This document shows positions 5,537 to 5,852 of a DNA stretch of 5,852 nucleotides, in pieces (the first letter of the stretch is position 1; each line of letters opens with the position of its first letter). The notes below the pieces were generated by a model. That model searched no databases. It saw only the letters and a list, made by a program, of their open reading frames with translations, and was not told the DNA's origin. Source of the DNA: Planctomycetota bacterium (lineage in GTDB: Bacteria; Planctomycetota; Phycisphaerae; Phycisphaerales; SM1A02); contig JAPULD010000378.1 of NCBI GenBank assembly GCA_027295365.1, positions 1-5,852 on the forward strand, given 5' to 3'. Made by a program: the position numbers and the translations under genes.

Positions 5537-5585
5537 GGACTCTGAATTCTCTCACTCGGATCAAGACGATCCAAAGGCTCCGACC

Positions 5586-5852
5586 ATGGCCAGCGACCTT
5601 CAATACGTACGAAACATCGGCATCTGCGCCCACATCGACGCGGGCAAGACCACCGTTACTGAACGCTTCCTGTATTACACCGGGCGCAACTACAAGATGG
5701 GCGAAGTCCACGAGGGCACCGCCACCATGGACTTCCTTCAGGAAGAACAGGAACGTGGCATCACCATCCAGTCCGCCGCGACGAGTTGCCCCTGGGACTA
5801 TAAGGGCATGGAGTACATGGTGAACCTGATCGACACCCCCGGGCACGTCGAT
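5586..5852 (+). CDS. fusA: Elongation factor G, N-terminal part (runs off the window)
   Basis: EF-G is the cytoplasmic GTPase that drives translocation on the ribosome and, with ribosome recycling factor, subunit splitting. The 89 visible codons cover the start of the G domain: the P-loop AHIDAGKT (15-22), TGRNYKMGEVHEGTATMD (32-49), switch I ending RGITI (57-61) followed by QSAAT, and DTPGH (83-87). AAAGG at 5573-5577, eight bases before the ATG, is a plausible ribosome binding site. The gene stands alone here: no rpsL, rpsG or tuf precedes it, but a 476-base spacer with strong RNA structure does. Planctomycetes often carry several EF-G paralogues; which one this is cannot be told from the N-terminus. 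The rest of the gene lies to the right of the window. Confidence 0.93.
   Translation, partial: MASDLQYVRNIGICAHIDAGKTTVTERFLYYTGRNYKMGEVHEGTATMDFLQEEQERGITIQSAATSCPWDYKGMEYMVNLIDTPGHVD

Larger units (their letters stand above)
5110..5585. other. 476-base non-coding spacer upstream of fusA
   Basis: No coding gene is supported; the short open frames show no motif or ribosome binding site. The spacer holds the minus-strand terminator-like hairpin, promoter-like elements, a long series of inverted repeats (5191-5446), a hairpin with T-run (5467-5486), and another strong hairpin in the immediate fusA leader (5502-5536), all listed separately. Diagnostic sequences of RNase P RNA, tmRNA and SRP RNA were looked for on both strands and not found. 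Confidence 0.6.

Noticed and set aside
5270..5545. Short overlapping open frames in the fusA upstream spacer on both strands
   Set aside because: No recognisable motif or ribosome binding site; the inverted repeats explain the region better as RNA structure.
5110..5585. RNase P RNA, tmRNA, SRP RNA or a common riboswitch in the spacer
   Set aside because: None of the conserved sequence blocks I know for these was found on either strand.

Overview
The window looks like a piece of a Planctomycetota chromosome, perhaps a Phycisphaerae-like lineage. This is inferred from the proteins, not from a marker gene. The signs are an elongation factor G of the 'GITIQSAAT' type standing outside a str operon, a very divergent RNase HII-like protein, and a small membrane protein ending in a CxxC...CPECG zinc ribbon of a sort common in planctomycetes. 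Genes are moderately GC-rich. Spacers, and the small zinc-ribbon gene, are visibly AT-richer.

Layout, left to right. Bases 1-935 hold no gene I can support. Instead there is a cluster of DnaA-box-like nonamers (best at 215-257) beside a perfect TGTGA-N6-TCACA palindrome (280-295), so a replication origin or a DnaA/CRP-family-regulated intergenic region is possible. Next comes a rightward KamA-family radical SAM aminomutase-like gene (936-2324). It converges on a leftward pair: mnmA (tRNA 2-thiouridylase, start 4025) and a small zinc-ribbon membrane protein (2373-2771) that overlaps the mnmA stop by 11 bases. mnmA is interrupted by an apparent one-base deletion in a C7 run, exactly in its SGGVDS ATP-pyrophosphatase motif. 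Divergent from mnmA is the RNase HII-like gene (4141-5109). A 476-base spacer follows, unusually dense in mutually compatible inverted repeats, and then the first 89 codons of fusA (5586 to the window end).

Functionally this is mostly translation and nucleic-acid housekeeping: tRNA wobble thiolation, RNA-DNA hybrid cleavage and ribosomal translocation, with a radical SAM aminomutase whose substrate is uncertain. The most original signal is the 5191-5486 spacer. Its repeats can be drawn as one RNA with a three-way junction, a loop pseudoknot, competing CACCC/GGGTG pairings and a terminal hairpin followed by a T-run, about 100 bases before fusA. That is a candidate undescribed structured RNA or fusA leader switch. 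No folding, alignment or database search was possible here.
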